A stretch of 64,000 nt of DNA. Origin: Methylococcus capsulatus str. Texas = ATCC 19069 (lineage in GTDB: Bacteria; Pseudomonadota; Gammaproteobacteria; Methylococcales; Methylococcaceae). The notes under the pieces are model-generated. The model was not told the DNA's origin and made no database searches. It was given only the letters and a program-made list of their open reading frames with translations. Shown in pieces: positions 8,150-17,417 of this stretch. The DNA lies in assembly GCF_000424685.1 (NCBI RefSeq), contig NZ_AUKJ01000016.1, positions 186,001-250,000 of the forward strand. Reading direction: 5' to 3'. A program made the position numbers and the translations under genes. Each line of letters begins with the position of its first letter. Positions within the stretch are counted from its first letter, which is position 1.

Positions 8150-10219
8150 ATGAGAGATGACAAGTCCTTGAACCGCATGTCGCTGACTGCGCTCGCGGCA
8201 GCCTCGGCGATTTCCGCGGGCGTCGAAGCGGCCCCCACGATATCGCGTCTCACGCCGCCCAGTGAATTGTTCAGGACGGGCAGCGCCGACCCGATCGTTT
8301 CCCGCTTCGTCGTCGGGCAGAAGTTCGACCTGCAGGCCACCGTCCGTCCCGACACCGGCAAGACCATCACTTCGGTGGTCTTCAAAGTCGATGGCCAGAT
8401 CGTGGCGACCGTGACGCCTTCCACGGGCGGCAAGACCAGCATGGTTCCGGCGACCGCCATCACCGATGTGAGTCCGAATGCGGTGGCCGCATCGGTGCGG
8501 GGCTACTCGAATTCCAGAGCCGGTATCCGCACGCTGACCGTGACCGCCACCCAGAGCGACGACAAGACGGTGACCGCGACCGGGAACTTTGAAATCGTCC
8601 CTCTCACATGGGGCGGCGTGAAGGTCAAGAACGTCATCATCATGCTCGGCGACGGCATGGGCGCGGGTCACCGCGCCGCGGCCCGCATCATGCAATACGG
8701 CGTGGCGCAGGGTAAGGTCAAGGGCAGGCTGGCGATGGACACCTTTCCGGTCACCGCCAGCATCATGACCGCCTCGCTCAATTCCATCGTGACCGACTCG
8801 GCCCCCGGGATGCAGAACTACGTGACTGGCAACAAGGCCAACAACAATCAGGAAGGCGTATTCCCGGACGACACCACGGCGAATTTCGACAACCCGCGGG
8901 TCGAATACCTGTCCGAGTTCCTGGCCCGCGGCCAGGGCAAGAAACTGGGCATCGTCACCACGGCGGACGTATTCGACGCCACGCCGGCATCCATGGCGGT
9001 CCATACCCAGAACCGCGGGGCTGGAACCGGCATCGTCGACCAGTTCTTCGACGACAGGGCGAACACCGGCCTGACCGTGCTGATGGGCGGAGGTCGCAAA
9101 TGGTTCCTGCCCAATCCGACCACCTGCAATGGCGGCGCTCCCGTCTGTGGCGACGCGGGCGGTGTGGCGAACTTCAACGGTTCCGCCCGCAGCAACGGCA
9201 GCGATTACGTGCTGCCCGCCGACATCGTCGCCGGCTGGGGCGCGGCGCCCGGGGCCCTGGATCCGGGCCGCGATCTGATCGCCGATTTCCAGGCCGCCGG
9301 CTGGAACTATGTCTACGACAGCGCGAGCCTCAGTGCCGCGGGCGCGAACCGGCCGCTGCTGGGGCTGTTCTCGCTGTCCAACATGAACGTGGCCCTGGAC
9401 AAGCTCGGCAAACGCCGGGGTACCTCCACTGTCGTGGACGATTACGGCTTCCCGGACCAGCCGATGCTGGAGGAAATGACCGAAAAGGCACTGCAAGTGC
9501 TCGACGCCAACAGCCCGCGGGGCTTCGTACTGATGGTGGAGGGTGCGTCCATCGACAAGCAGGCCCATAACATGGACACCGAGCGCTTCATCCTCGACAC
9601 GATCGAGTTCGACAAGTCGGTGGCCGTGGCCAAGGAATACGCCCGGACTCATCCCGGCACCCTGGTTTTGGTCACCGCCGATCACGAGTGCGCGGGGGTC
9701 GCGGTCATCGGCGGCTCACGCGTGACCGACGACGAACTGCAAGCCCGGATCGCGAAGGGTGAAGGGGCCACCCAGGTCCGCAACGGCGTGGTCGGCACTT
9801 ACGAGGCGGCGGGTTTTCCGCACTATCCCATTTCCGGAACCGACGGCTACCCCAGTGACACCGATCCGGACAAGAAAATGCTGATCGGCTATGCCGCCAA
9901 TGCCGACCGTTACGAGGACTGGCGTACCAATGCGCAGCCATTGCGCGACAGCCAGCAGCCGGGTAACGCCGTGGCTCCCTTGAACGCCTATCCGGGAAGC
10001 CCGATGGAACGAGACACCGCCGGCAATTTCCTGGTCACCGGACAGATTGCGGATGCCGTCGCGGCCCACACCGGCAACGACGTTCCGCTCTCGGCCTGTG
10101 GTCGTGGTGCATCGCTGATGGGTGGCACCATGGACAATACCGACGTGTTCTTTCAGTTGGTGCAGGCCACGGTCGGCGGTGTCGCTCCCGGTTCCATGGC
10201 GACGACCAGTTGCAAATAG
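8150..10219 (+). CDS. PhoA-superfamily alkaline phosphatase, exported
   Basis: 689-residue secreted phosphomonoesterase of the alkaline phosphatase superfamily. A signal peptide covers about residues 1-27 (ending AGVEA), followed by about 130 residues of beta-sandwich-like sequence before the catalytic domain. That domain shows VIIMLGDGMG (metal Asp), the nucleophile region TDSAPGMQNYVTG, VEGASIDKQAHNMD (metal His/Asp) and VTADHECAG (Asp-His). It is longer than E. coli PhoA (about 470 residues), mostly because of the N-terminal extension and internal loops. It is probably periplasmic or surface-exposed and releases phosphate. I saw no recognisable Pho box. The family assignment is firm and the substrate unknown. 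Confidence 0.93.
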   Translation: MRDDKSLNRMSLTALAAASAISAGVEAAPTISRLTPPSELFRTGSADPIVSRFVVGQKFDLQATVRPDTGKTITSVVFKVDGQIVATVTPSTGGKTSMVPATAITDVSPNAVAASVRGYSNSRAGIRTLTVTATQSDDKTVTATGNFEIVPLTWGGVKVKNVIIMLGDGMGAGHRAAARIMQYGVAQGKVKGRLAMDTFPVTASIMTASLNSIVTDSAPGMQNYVTGNKANNNQEGVFPDDTTANFDNPRVEYLSEFLARGQGKKLGIVTTADVFDATPASMAVHTQNRGAGTGIVDQFFDDRANTGLTVLMGGGRKWFLPNPTTCNGGAPVCGDAGGVANFNGSARSNGSDYVLPADIVAGWGAAPGALDPGRDLIADFQAAGWNYVYDSASLSAAGANRPLLGLFSLSNMNVALDKLGKRRGTSTVVDDYGFPDQPMLEEMTEKALQVLDANSPRGFVLMVEGASIDKQAHNMDTERFILDTIEFDKSVAVAKEYARTHPGTLVLVTADHECAGVAVIGGSRVTDDELQARIAKGEGATQVRNGVVGTYEAAGFPHYPISGTDGYPSDTDPDKKMLIGYAANADRYEDWRTNAQPLRDSQQPGNAVAPLNAYPGSPMERDTAGNFLVTGQIADAVAAHTGNDVPLSACGRGASLMGGTMDNTDVFFQLVQATVGGVAPGSMATTSCK

Positions 10220-10312
10220 CCCGGGCTCTGCCCGAGACCACGGATCCCGGGGAATGGAATCCCCGAGGTCTCCCTTCGGCCCTGCCGGCGAGCGGGAACT
10301 CCCTCGTGACGC

Positions 10313-10318
10313 TATAAT
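10313..10318 (+). promoter_or_regulatory. -10 element of the rnpB promoter
   Basis: A perfect TATAAT lies 7 bp before the first paired base of the RNase P RNA at 10326, the right distance for a sigma-70 start. The -35 region is not obvious. Confidence 0.7.
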
Positions 10319-10325
10319 TACGATG

Positions 10326-10677
10326 GAGTCGGCCAGACAGCCGCTGTCCTCGAAGGGGATGGAGGAAAGTCCGGGCTCCACAGGGCAGGGTGCCAGGTAA
10401 CGCCTGGGGGGCGCGAGCCCACGGAAAGTGCCACAGAAAATATACCGCCCCGGTGCGTCCGGGGTAAGGGTGAAAAGGTGCGGTAAGAGCGCACCGCGCT
10501 GGCGGTAACGCCAAGCGGCAGGGTAAACCCCATCCGGAGCAAGACCAAATAGGGGGGCATTGGGTTCGCCCAGACGTGCGGCCCGCACGGCTCCCGGGTA
10601 GGTCGCTCGAGACGTACGGTGACGTATGTCCCAGATGAATGGCTGTCCACGACAGAACCCGGCTTACCGGCCGACTC
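10326..10677 (+). ncRNA. rnpB: RNase P RNA (M1-like, type A)
   Basis: Catalytic RNA of ribonuclease P, which matures tRNA 5' ends. The 5' end GAGTCGGCC pairs with the 3' end GGCCGACTC at 10669-10677 (helix P1). Conserved segments are in order: GAGGAAAGTCCGGGCTCC, ACAGGGCAGGGTGCCAGGTA, CCACAGAAAATATACCGCC, GGGTGAAAAGGTGCGGTAAG and, near the 3' end, AGATGAATGGCTG and GACAGAACCCGGCTTA. The 352-nt length fits bacterial type A. It converges with the SDR gene, whose stop is 6 bp away. Confidence 0.97.
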
Positions 10678-10683
10678 TTCTTC

Positions 10684-11529
10684 CTAGTCGATCCGTCGGA
10701 GGATCGCATCGAGGGCGCGTGTGGGAAGCACGCGCTTCAACGTCGCGAACAGATAGGTGGGGAAGGTCACGTAATAGCGGGCCTTCGGCCTTCTGCTTTC
10801 GAGCGCATGGATCACGCGTTTGAGCACCGCTTCCGGCCCGGCGGTGAACGGGGCCGCAGCGCCCCCCTGTTCCAGCCTCGCCTCCATGGTCCGGTAGCGT
10901 TCCCGGTGCACGCTGGCTTCGGCGTCGATGTTGCGCTTGTACAGATCATGGGCATGGGCGCGGAATTCGCTCGCGATCGGTCCGGGCTCTATCAGGCAGA
11001 CATGGATGCCGCTGCCGGCCAGTTCCATCCGCAGCGTGTCGGTGAGCCCTTCCAGCGCGAACTTGCTGGCATTGTAGGCCCCGCGCCAGGGCATGGCGGC
11101 GAAGCCCAGCACCGAGCTGTTCTGGAGGATACGCCCCTCGCCCTGGCGGCGCATGATGGGGATGACGAGGCGGGTCAGTTCGTGGGTGCCGAACAGGTTG
11201 GTTTCGAATTGGGCGCGCAGCACCTCCCGGCTGAGGTCCTCCACCGCGCCGGGCTGACCGAAGGCACCGTTGTTGAACAGCGCGTACAGCTTGCCACCCG
11301 TCGCCCCCAGGACCTCCTCGAACGCAGTATGGACGGATGTGGAACATGCCAGGTCGAGCTGCACGGCTTCCAGCCCTTTCGCCTGCAGCAGGGCAACATC
11401 GGCGGTTTTGCGGGCGCTGGCGAACACCCGGTAGCCGCGCGCCTTGAGTCCGAGCGTGGTGCACAGGCCGATGCCGGAGGAGCAGCCAGTGATGAGGATG
11501 GTGCGGGGGGATTGGGAGCGGTCTTGCAT
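10684..11529 (-). CDS. Short-chain dehydrogenase/reductase
   Basis: 281-residue classical SDR that uses NAD(P)H. The cofactor motif TGCSSGIG is near residues 15-22, NNGAFG near 93, the catalytic Ser in QNSSVLG and the YNASK catalytic pair near 155, followed by LIEPGPIAS. The chosen start at 11529 (MQDRSQSPRTILITG) puts the first strand close to the N-terminus, as usual; the frame extends upstream without SDR sequence. The C-terminal KARYYVTFPTYLFATLKRVLPTRALD resembles SDRs with a membrane-associated tail. The substrate is unknown. Confidence 0.92.
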   Translation of the reverse strand: MQDRSQSPRTILITGCSSGIGLCTTLGLKARGYRVFASARKTADVALLQAKGLEAVQLDLACSTSVHTAFEEVLGATGGKLYALFNNGAFGQPGAVEDLSREVLRAQFETNLFGTHELTRLVIPIMRRQGEGRILQNSSVLGFAAMPWRGAYNASKFALEGLTDTLRMELAGSGIHVCLIEPGPIASEFRAHAHDLYKRNIDAEASVHRERYRTMEARLEQGGAAAPFTAGPEAVLKRVIHALESRRPKARYYVTFPTYLFATLKRVLPTRALDAILRRID

Positions 11530-11635
11530 GGCTCGGATTCTATCGTACATCGACCGCCGAATGATGTTTTCTGCGTCTTGTGGGGGAGGGGGGCGTGGGC
11601 TAGACTCGGCTTGGATGGAACTATCCGGAAGACCC

Positions 11636-12001
11636 ATGAAGACTGCCGCCTCCCTGTTTTCGCCGCTCGTCCTGCCGCTCGTCCTCGCCGGCTGTACCAA
11701 GGATGCCGTTTCGCCGCCGCAGGCGCCGACCGTGGCGAACTACAAGCCGGACTATCGCCAGGGCATGTACACCTACAGTATGTACTGTTCGCGCTGCCAT
11801 GATACGGGGGCGGGGGGAGCGCCGATATTGGACGACGTCGACGAATGGGAGTCCCGCGGCATCCTCTGGCCTTCGCTCATGCAGGACCATGTCCGTGACG
11901 GTTTTCTCCACATGCCGTCCATGGGACAGGCCGGCTTGTCGGAGCAGAACATCGCGGATGCGATCTATTTCATGACGGTCAAGATCGAGGCCGCCAAGTA
12001 G
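11636..12001 (+). CDS. Monoheme cytochrome c lipoprotein (c5-like)
   Basis: 121 residues. The lipoprotein signal ends in LVLAGC (Cys about residue 20). One heme site CSRCH lies at residues 51-55, and a distal Met is likely in HMPSMGQAGLSEQNIADAIYFM, the usual class I cytochrome c C-terminal pattern. The start ATG at 11636 follows GGAAGACCC. It is probably an envelope-anchored electron carrier. The heme domain resembles the N-terminal half of the fused cytochrome at 13850-14662, so the two may share a partner. It starts 106 bp from the divergent SDR gene. Confidence 0.88.
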   Translation: MKTAASLFSPLVLPLVLAGCTKDAVSPPQAPTVANYKPDYRQGMYTYSMYCSRCHDTGAGGAPILDDVDEWESRGILWPSLMQDHVRDGFLHMPSMGQAGLSEQNIADAIYFMTVKIEAAK

Positions 12002-12050
12002 GCGGACGGCGGGTCGTTATGGACCTGTGCGGCAGCTCGGGAGGCCGAGA

Positions 12051-12665
12051 ATGATGCAAAGACTCGAATGTCGGCCGCTGTTCCGCGCCGGAGCCGGGTG
12101 GGGACTGGCTCTGTTCGTCGGTCTGGCGTCGGGATGTGCCTCCAGTCCGGTTCCAGAATCGCTGCGCCGGCAGGCGGCTTTACAGCCGAGCAGTTTCGTC
12201 GAGCTCAAGTCGCACGCCGCTGCGTACCGGGACCGCATGGTGATCCTGGGCGGCGACATCGTTCAAACCCGCCATCTCGGCAAGACCTCGGAGATCGAAG
12301 TCGTCCAGAAGGCGCTCGACAGCGCCGACCGACCGGAGCAGAGCGACAGCTCCGGCGGCCGGTTTCTGGCCGAGTGCCCTTATTTCGTCGATCCTACGAT
12401 TTACGAAAAGGACCGGGAACTGACGGTAGCCGGGAAGGTGCTCGGGGAACGTTCCCAGAAGCTCGACGAAGCCGAATACAACTACCTGGTGGTCGGCTGC
12501 GACTACCTGTACCTGTGGCCCCAGCGCCAGCCGGTCGGCTATTACCCCTATCCGTACGGCTGGTATGGCTGGTACGGCTGGGGATGGCCGTATTACTACT
12601 ATCCCTATCCGTTCTACTACCCGTACTATCCGGGGCCGGCGCACGCTCACGGCAAGCACCGATGA
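12051..12665 (+). CDS. Slp-family outer-membrane lipoprotein with aromatic tail
   Basis: 204 residues resembling Slp (starvation/carbon-induced outer-membrane lipoprotein). The lipobox is LASGC. The body shows Slp-like features: ILGGDIVQTRHLGKTSEIEVVQ, GRFLAECPYFVDPTIYEKDRELTVAGKVLG and YNYLVVGCDYLYLWP. The last 45 residues are almost wholly Tyr, Trp, Pro and Gly (YYPYPYGWYGWYGWGWPYYY...), then GPAHAHGKHR. ATG 12051 is used (12054 is also possible), with GGGAGGCCGAG just upstream. Anchoring in the outer membrane is inferred from the family. Confidence 0.85.
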   Translation: MMQRLECRPLFRAGAGWGLALFVGLASGCASSPVPESLRRQAALQPSSFVELKSHAAAYRDRMVILGGDIVQTRHLGKTSEIEVVQKALDSADRPEQSDSSGGRFLAECPYFVDPTIYEKDRELTVAGKVLGERSQKLDEAEYNYLVVGCDYLYLWPQRQPVGYYPYPYGWYGWYGWGWPYYYYPYPFYYPYYPGPAHAHGKHR

Positions 12666-12668
12666 CGA

Positions 12669-13088
12669 TCACTCGCCGATGATTTTGACCAGAGCGCGCT
12701 TTTTGCGGCGGCCGTCGAATTCGCCGTAGAAGATCTGCTCCCATGGGCCGAAATCCAGTCGCCCCGCGGTGACGGCGACCACCACTTCGCGCCCCATGAT
12801 CTGCCGCTTCATATGGGCGTCGGCGTTGTCCTCGCCGGTGTCGTTGTGGCGGTACTGGCGGATCGGCTCGTGGGGAGCGAGTTTTTCCAGCCACTGGGTG
12901 TAGTCGTGATGCAGGCCGGATTCATCATCGTTGATGAACACGCTGGCGGTGATATGCATGGCGTTGACCAGTACCAGGCCCTCGCGCACCCCGCTTTCGC
13001 GCAGGCAATCTTCGACCTGCCGGGTGATGTTCACGAAGCCGACACGGTTCGGCACGTTGAACCAGAGTTCCTTGCGGTAGCTTTTCAT
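12669..13088 (-). CDS. YjbQ/UPF0047 family protein
   Basis: 139 residues matching the YjbQ (UPF0047) family, whose members show a secondary thiamine-phosphate synthase activity of uncertain physiological meaning. Diagnostic segments are [37 protein letters not shown] and [13 protein letters not shown]. The conserved His/Asp cluster probably binds metal. It converges with the Slp-like gene, with stops about 3 bp apart, and has the LOG gene divergent upstream. Confidence 0.93.
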   Translation of the reverse strand: MKSYRKELWFNVPNRVGFVNITRQVEDCLRESGVREGLVLVNAMHITASVFINDDESGLHHDYTQWLEKLAPHEPIRQYRHNDTGEDNADAHMKRQIMGREVVVAVTAGRLDFGPWEQIFYGEFDGRRKKRALVKIIGE

Positions 13089-13189
13089 GCGGTCTCCTCG
13101 AGTGTTTTGGCGAAGGGTCGAATCTTAACCGTTTCCCCCTCTTCCAGACGATATCATGCGGTTTTGGCCACATCGAAGGGAGAGGACCG

Positions 13190-13777
13190 GTGGAACTGAA
13201 AAGCGTCTGTGTCTATTGCGGCTCGAGTGTCGGGGAGCGGCCGGAATACCTCGGCGAGGCCCGCAGGTTCGGGAGGCTGCTGGCGGAGCGCGGTATCCGC
13301 CTGGTTTATGGCGGAGCCAGTGTAGGGTTGATGGGCGCAGTCGCCGACGCGGCTCTCGCCGCCGGCGGGGAAGTGATCGGCGTGATCCCCCAGGCTCTGG
13401 TCGCCAGGGAAATCGCTCATTCCGGACTGACGGAACTGCGAGTGACCGCCTCCATGCACGAACGCAAGGCACGGATGGCCGAGCTGTCGGATGGCTTCGT
13501 TGCCCTGCCCGGTGGCATCGGCACCTTCGAGGAACTGTTCGAGGCCTGGACCTGGGCTCAGCTCGGTATACACCACAAGCCCTGCGCCTTGCTGAACGTC
13601 GCCGGCTACTACGACCGGCTGGTGGCGTTCCTGGAGCACGCGGCGGCCGAGGGTTTCATGCGGCGCCTGCACCGTTCCATGCTGCTGGTGGCGCGGCAGC
13701 CGGAAGAGTTGCTCGAAATCTTCGCGGCCTATCGTCCGCCCGAGGTGGAAACCTGGGTGCGGGCCGATGAGACTTGA
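13190..13777 (+). CDS. LOG-family (TIGR00730) nucleotide phosphoribohydrolase
   Basis: 195 residues with the LOG signature [20 protein letters not shown] and the upstream SVCVYCGSS and [15 protein letters not shown] nucleotide-binding loops. Family members cleave cytokinin-type riboside 5'-monophosphates or AMP to base and ribose phosphate. In bacteria the role is general nucleotide salvage or unknown. The start is GTG at 13190 with GAAGGGAGAGG just upstream. The following cytochrome gene begins 72 bp downstream. Confidence 0.93.
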   Translation: MELKSVCVYCGSSVGERPEYLGEARRFGRLLAERGIRLVYGGASVGLMGAVADAALAAGGEVIGVIPQALVAREIAHSGLTELRVTASMHERKARMAELSDGFVALPGGIGTFEELFEAWTWAQLGIHHKPCALLNVAGYYDRLVAFLEHAAAEGFMRRLHRSMLLVARQPEELLEIFAAYRPPEVETWVRADET

Positions 13778-13849
13778 AAGGCACTGCCCATTGGAACGGC
13801 GTATCGAATCATCAATAATTCGACTTCCCCCAATCGAGGAGCCGTCCGC

Positions 13850-14662
13850 ATGCATATCCGACCCGTCCCGATCACCTGCGCCGTACTGGCCGCGTCCACC
13901 GTATTCGCCGGAGAACCGTCCGCCCCGCTGACGGGCGACGAGCTCGATGCCCGACACGGCGCGAAGGTCTACCGCTCGGCCTGCGCCGGCTGCCACGACC
14001 ATGGGAAGGACGGGGCGCCGAGGCTGGATCGGCCGGAGAGCTGGAAAAGCCGTTCTTTCGAGTCCTTCTCTGTCATGGAGAACCACGCCCGCGGCGGATT
14101 CCTCAAGATGCCGCCGAAGGGCCGCCGCCCGCTGCTGTCCGATCGCGATGTCGCCGATGCGGTGTTCTACATGACCCAGCGGCTCGAGGGAGGGGAAACG
14201 GCCATGCCGTCCCCGGCGAAGGAGCCGAGCGCACAGCGGCTGGACGAGGTGGCGAAGCGCGGCGCGCGGGTCATGCCCTTCGATCTGGACAAGACCATCC
14301 ACGTCTTCAGCAAGATGGCGCAAGGCGGTATCCAGCAGGTCGTGGCGAAGCAAGGGACGGACGCCGAGCAGATCCGCCTGATCCGCCAGCATCTCGCCGA
14401 AATCGCCGGGAAGTTTTCCCGCGGCGATTTTTCCGCGCCCACACGCATACACGGTGAAGACATGCCTGGTCTGGCCGAGCTGAAGCGTGCCGCTCCCGGA
14501 AGTCTGAAGGTCAAGTACAGCATCCTGGAGCAGGGGGCGCAGATCGAATATTCGGCAGAGGATCCCGCCTTGGTCGAAGCGCTTCACCGTTGGTTCGATG
14601 CCCAGTCGAGCGACCACTCCGGGCACACAATGGAGGGCCACGGCGGGCATCATCCCCATTGA
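13850..14662 (+). CDS. Cytochrome c5-like domain fused to a small C-terminal domain
   Basis: 270 residues with signal peptide 1-20. Residues about 30-105 form a class I cytochrome c, with CAGCH at 45-49 and a likely distal Met near FLKMPPKG. After a linker (about 110-130) comes a second domain (about 140-255) with DLDKTIHVFSKMAQGGIQQVV, IRLIRQHLAEIA, SRGDFSAPTRIHGEDMPGLAEL, YSILEQGAQIEYSAEDPALV and HRWFDAQSSDH. As I recall, this domain occurs alone in other bacteria, often mislabelled aspartate carbamoyltransferase. The tail GHTMEGHGGHHPH is His-rich and may bind metal. It is probably periplasmic. The function of the fusion is unknown. Confidence 0.85.
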   Translation: MHIRPVPITCAVLAASTVFAGEPSAPLTGDELDARHGAKVYRSACAGCHDHGKDGAPRLDRPESWKSRSFESFSVMENHARGGFLKMPPKGRRPLLSDRDVADAVFYMTQRLEGGETAMPSPAKEPSAQRLDEVAKRGARVMPFDLDKTIHVFSKMAQGGIQQVVAKQGTDAEQIRLIRQHLAEIAGKFSRGDFSAPTRIHGEDMPGLAELKRAAPGSLKVKYSILEQGAQIEYSAEDPALVEALHRWFDAQSSDHSGHTMEGHGGHHPH

Positions 14663-14818
14663 AACAGCCTGGCGATTCAATGGTCTGCCAGCCGGCGGTC
14701 CTGGCGCAACGTCCCCCCGGCTCTCCTTCATTCCTGCATTTGCTGGCGGTGATTGGGAGCGGCACGAAAATCGGTGGAGAGTCGCTACCGTGACGATGGA
14801 TTGAATCGGCCTTCCGCA

Positions 14819-14875
14819 CCCGAAGGGGCTTCCACCCCTGGATCGCCTGGCCGCTCCCCGGGGCGCCCCTTCGGG
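14819..14875. repeat. 11-bp perfect inverted repeat in intergenic DNA
   Basis: CCCGAAGGGGC (14819-14829) is matched by its exact complement GCCCCTTCGGG (14865-14875) around a 35-bp spacer. It lies in the gap (14663-14969) between a plus-strand cytochrome and a minus-strand receptor, where it could fold in RNA from either strand. No U-run follows on either side, so it is not a standard terminator. I see no gene in the gap. Confidence 0.6.
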
Positions 14876-14969
14876 CCGTTTCCGGTGAAAGCCTGGCTGC
14901 TCGGGCTCGGCATACGGGGATCTCTGCTACCCGAACGTCGATTACGAAAGCTTCGGCAGGGACGTTGCC

Positions 14970-17267
14970 TCAGAAGCTGATGGTGATGCTTCCGCGTAGC
15001 ATCCGGGGTTCCACCGGGTGGATAGTCTTGCCTTCCACGCCTTCCGGCGGCTGGTTCTGCAGACGGTACTGGTAGTAGTAGGCGATGTCGTTGGCCCGGG
15101 AGTCGAAGATGTTGAACAGATCCAGCTGCAGTTTGACGTTCTCCTCCTGCCAGCCCAGGCCGAAGTTGACCAGGGTGGTGTCGCCCAGAAACACCGTTCC
15201 CGCCTCGTTGAGTGGCACGTTGCTGAAGTGGCGCAGCCTCAAGGTCGACCAGAATCCGTAGGGCATCTGAACCGTGGCGCCGCTGGTGATGACGTTGCCG
15301 ACCGAGTTGGGAATGCTGTTGTCGCCGCTGGGCAAATCCGTGTAGTAGGACTTGGTGAAGGCCAGGTCGGCGTCCAGGGTCAGCCAGTCGGTCGCCTGGT
15401 AATAGTTGGCCCATTCCACGCCGTAGCGGTTGCCGGGGCCGGTCGGTTCGGTGGTGCCGGCGTCGCCCGTGAACACCAGCTCCGACGCGGTGTGCAGGAA
15501 CCAGAAGGCCAGGGTGCTGTTGAGCCCGGGGATGTACTGGGTGCGCGCGCCGATTTCCGCGCCTTTCGAGCGTACCATCGGCGTCACGGCATGGACCGGG
15601 TCGCCGTTGTTGGGATTCACGCTCTCGACCGCACCACGGGCATCGTTGGAATGAAAACCATAGCCGAGGTTGATGAAGAATTCGGTATCCGCCCAGGGGC
15701 CGAACACCATGCTGAGCTTGGGGCTGACCATGCTGGAATTGCGGTTGCCGGAATTCAAGGGTGTCAGTTGGCTGTCGACATTGAACACGAAGATGTCGTT
15801 GCGCAGTCCGGCGATGGTTTTGAACTTCTCCATCCAGAAGGTTTCGTTCTTGAAGTACATGCCGATACTGGTCTCGGACACGTTGTCGCGGCTGACGATG
15901 TTGAAGACCTTGCGCCACTGGGTATTGGCCAGCTCCAGCCCGCCGATCTGGTCGTGGCGGATCTGAAGACCCACGCTGTTTTCCATGTTGGTGCCGAACA
16001 GGTTGTTGAACCAGGTCTGCGAGGCAGTCCCGCCGTAATACCAGCGGTGTTCGCCCTGCAGGATCTGGTCGCCCTGCTGCGGATGCTCCAGAAAATAGGT
16101 GAAGTCCGAGTACAGGTCCAAGTCGTAGTAGGCCAGGTACAGGTTGACTTCGCTCTTCGATGACTCGCCCCGATTCCAGAGGTTGGTGGAGAGGCTGTAA
16201 CGGTTGGTGTTGCCGCCGTCGCTGCGGTTCATGGTGCCGTAGAGGTCGAGCTGATTCTCCAGCACCAGCGCTTCGGGAATCTGGTTGGTAGCGTACCAGC
16301 GGGAGTTGTACCCCTTGGCGATCACCGAAAGGCCCCAGTCTTCTTTGTCGATGGTGTAGCGCACCATTCCGTTGAACTGGTTCAGATCCATCGGCCGCTG
16401 CCAGGGGCCGTCGTAGAAGTTGACCGAAGCGGCGTAGAGCAGATCGCCCGGCCCCAGCTCGTTGGAATTGGCCGCGACCGTCCGGTAGTAGTTGAATTCG
16501 CCGCCGGTGAAATTGACGAAGCCCTGCGGCAGCCGGTGCTTGGTATGCATATAGGCATAGCCGGCGGCGGAAAAATCGCCCATTTCCGCGTAATACGGTC
16601 CCTTGCCGTACTCCACCCGGTCCACCAGTTCCGGGATGATGCTGTTGAGGTCCATGTAGCCCTGGCCGTGCGCGTTGGTCGGCAGGTTCATCGGCACCCC
16701 GTCGACCCAGGTGGCGAAGTCGGTGCCGTGGTCCAGGTTGAAGCCGCGCAGGAAATACTGGTTGGCCTTGCCGGTGCCGCTGTGTTGCGTGGCCAGCATG
16801 CCGGGCACGACCTCGACCAGTTCGCCCACCCGCAGCAGGGGCCGGTACTTGAACTGGTTCTGGCCCACCACCCCTTGAGAGGCCGATTGCGTCAAACCTA
16901 TCAGGTCGGTCTCGCGCCCTACGACCTCGACCGTTTCGAGGCTGACCGGTTCTTCGATGACTTGCGGGTCATTCTCGTCATCGTCATCTGTTTTCGATCT
17001 CGCTCTCGACCTGGCTTTGGCCGTCGATTCGGCCGGTGTCGCCGGCTGTACCCGTATCTCGGACGGTGATTCCGATTCCGGCAGTGCTTCGGCGGGAGGT
17101 TGTGGCTGAGGATGGGCAAAACCGGCGCCGGGGCAGGTGGCGCTTAGCGTGCACAATATCGCCCAGACCTTATGGCGGTCTTGCAAGGCGCTGCGAAAAA
17201 TACGGACGTTTCCGGTTGCAAAGGATCCCGAAGCACGCGACGGAGTGATGACTTTTCTTGCTTGCAT
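14970..17267 (-). CDS. TonB-dependent outer-membrane receptor
   Basis: 765 residues. A long N-terminus includes a signal-like segment (KVWAILCTLSATCPGAGFA) and a charged linker rich in Asp and Glu. A TonB-box-like VSLETVEVVGRE follows. The plug domain reads LLRVGELVEVVPGMLATQHSGTGKANQYFLRGFNLDHGTDFATWVDGVPMNLPTNAHGQGYMDLN and RVEYGKGPYYAEMGDFSAAGYA. The 22-strand barrel ends in GSITISF with terminal Phe. It imports a ligand bound on the surface, powered by TonB-ExbBD. No siderophore gene or FecR pair is nearby, so the substrate is open. The start is not supported by a strong ribosome-binding site. Confidence 0.95.
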   Translation of the reverse strand: MQARKVITPSRASGSFATGNVRIFRSALQDRHKVWAILCTLSATCPGAGFAHPQPQPPAEALPESESPSEIRVQPATPAESTAKARSRARSKTDDDDENDPQVIEEPVSLETVEVVGRETDLIGLTQSASQGVVGQNQFKYRPLLRVGELVEVVPGMLATQHSGTGKANQYFLRGFNLDHGTDFATWVDGVPMNLPTNAHGQGYMDLNSIIPELVDRVEYGKGPYYAEMGDFSAAGYAYMHTKHRLPQGFVNFTGGEFNYYRTVAANSNELGPGDLLYAASVNFYDGPWQRPMDLNQFNGMVRYTIDKEDWGLSVIAKGYNSRWYATNQIPEALVLENQLDLYGTMNRSDGGNTNRYSLSTNLWNRGESSKSEVNLYLAYYDLDLYSDFTYFLEHPQQGDQILQGEHRWYYGGTASQTWFNNLFGTNMENSVGLQIRHDQIGGLELANTQWRKVFNIVSRDNVSETSIGMYFKNETFWMEKFKTIAGLRNDIFVFNVDSQLTPLNSGNRNSSMVSPKLSMVFGPWADTEFFINLGYGFHSNDARGAVESVNPNNGDPVHAVTPMVRSKGAEIGARTQYIPGLNSTLAFWFLHTASELVFTGDAGTTEPTGPGNRYGVEWANYYQATDWLTLDADLAFTKSYYTDLPSGDNSIPNSVGNVITSGATVQMPYGFWSTLRLRHFSNVPLNEAGTVFLGDTTLVNFGLGWQEENVKLQLDLFNIFDSRANDIAYYYQYRLQNQPPEGVEGKTIHPVEPRMLRGSITISF

Positions 17268-17417
17268 GGAGTCTTGTCGTATTGGTCGACTTATTATTAT
17301 TTCGGAAGCCCCATTGCGCGGAATGGGGGCGATCCGGAGCGCCGGGGTCCGGTACGAAGAGTAATGTGTACCCGACCGGTTCCCCGGAGTCAGGCTGGAG
17401 TGGTAATTGGCAGTGAA

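Noticed and set aside
7952-9685. 577-codon open frame antisense to the alkaline phosphatase.
   Set aside because: The plus-strand frame carries catalytic motifs. The antisense one has the usual GC-shadow composition.
13850-14662. Aspartate carbamoyltransferase function for the fused cytochrome.
   Set aside because: The C-terminal domain lacks the carbamoyl-phosphate-binding motif (STRTR-like) and is too short.
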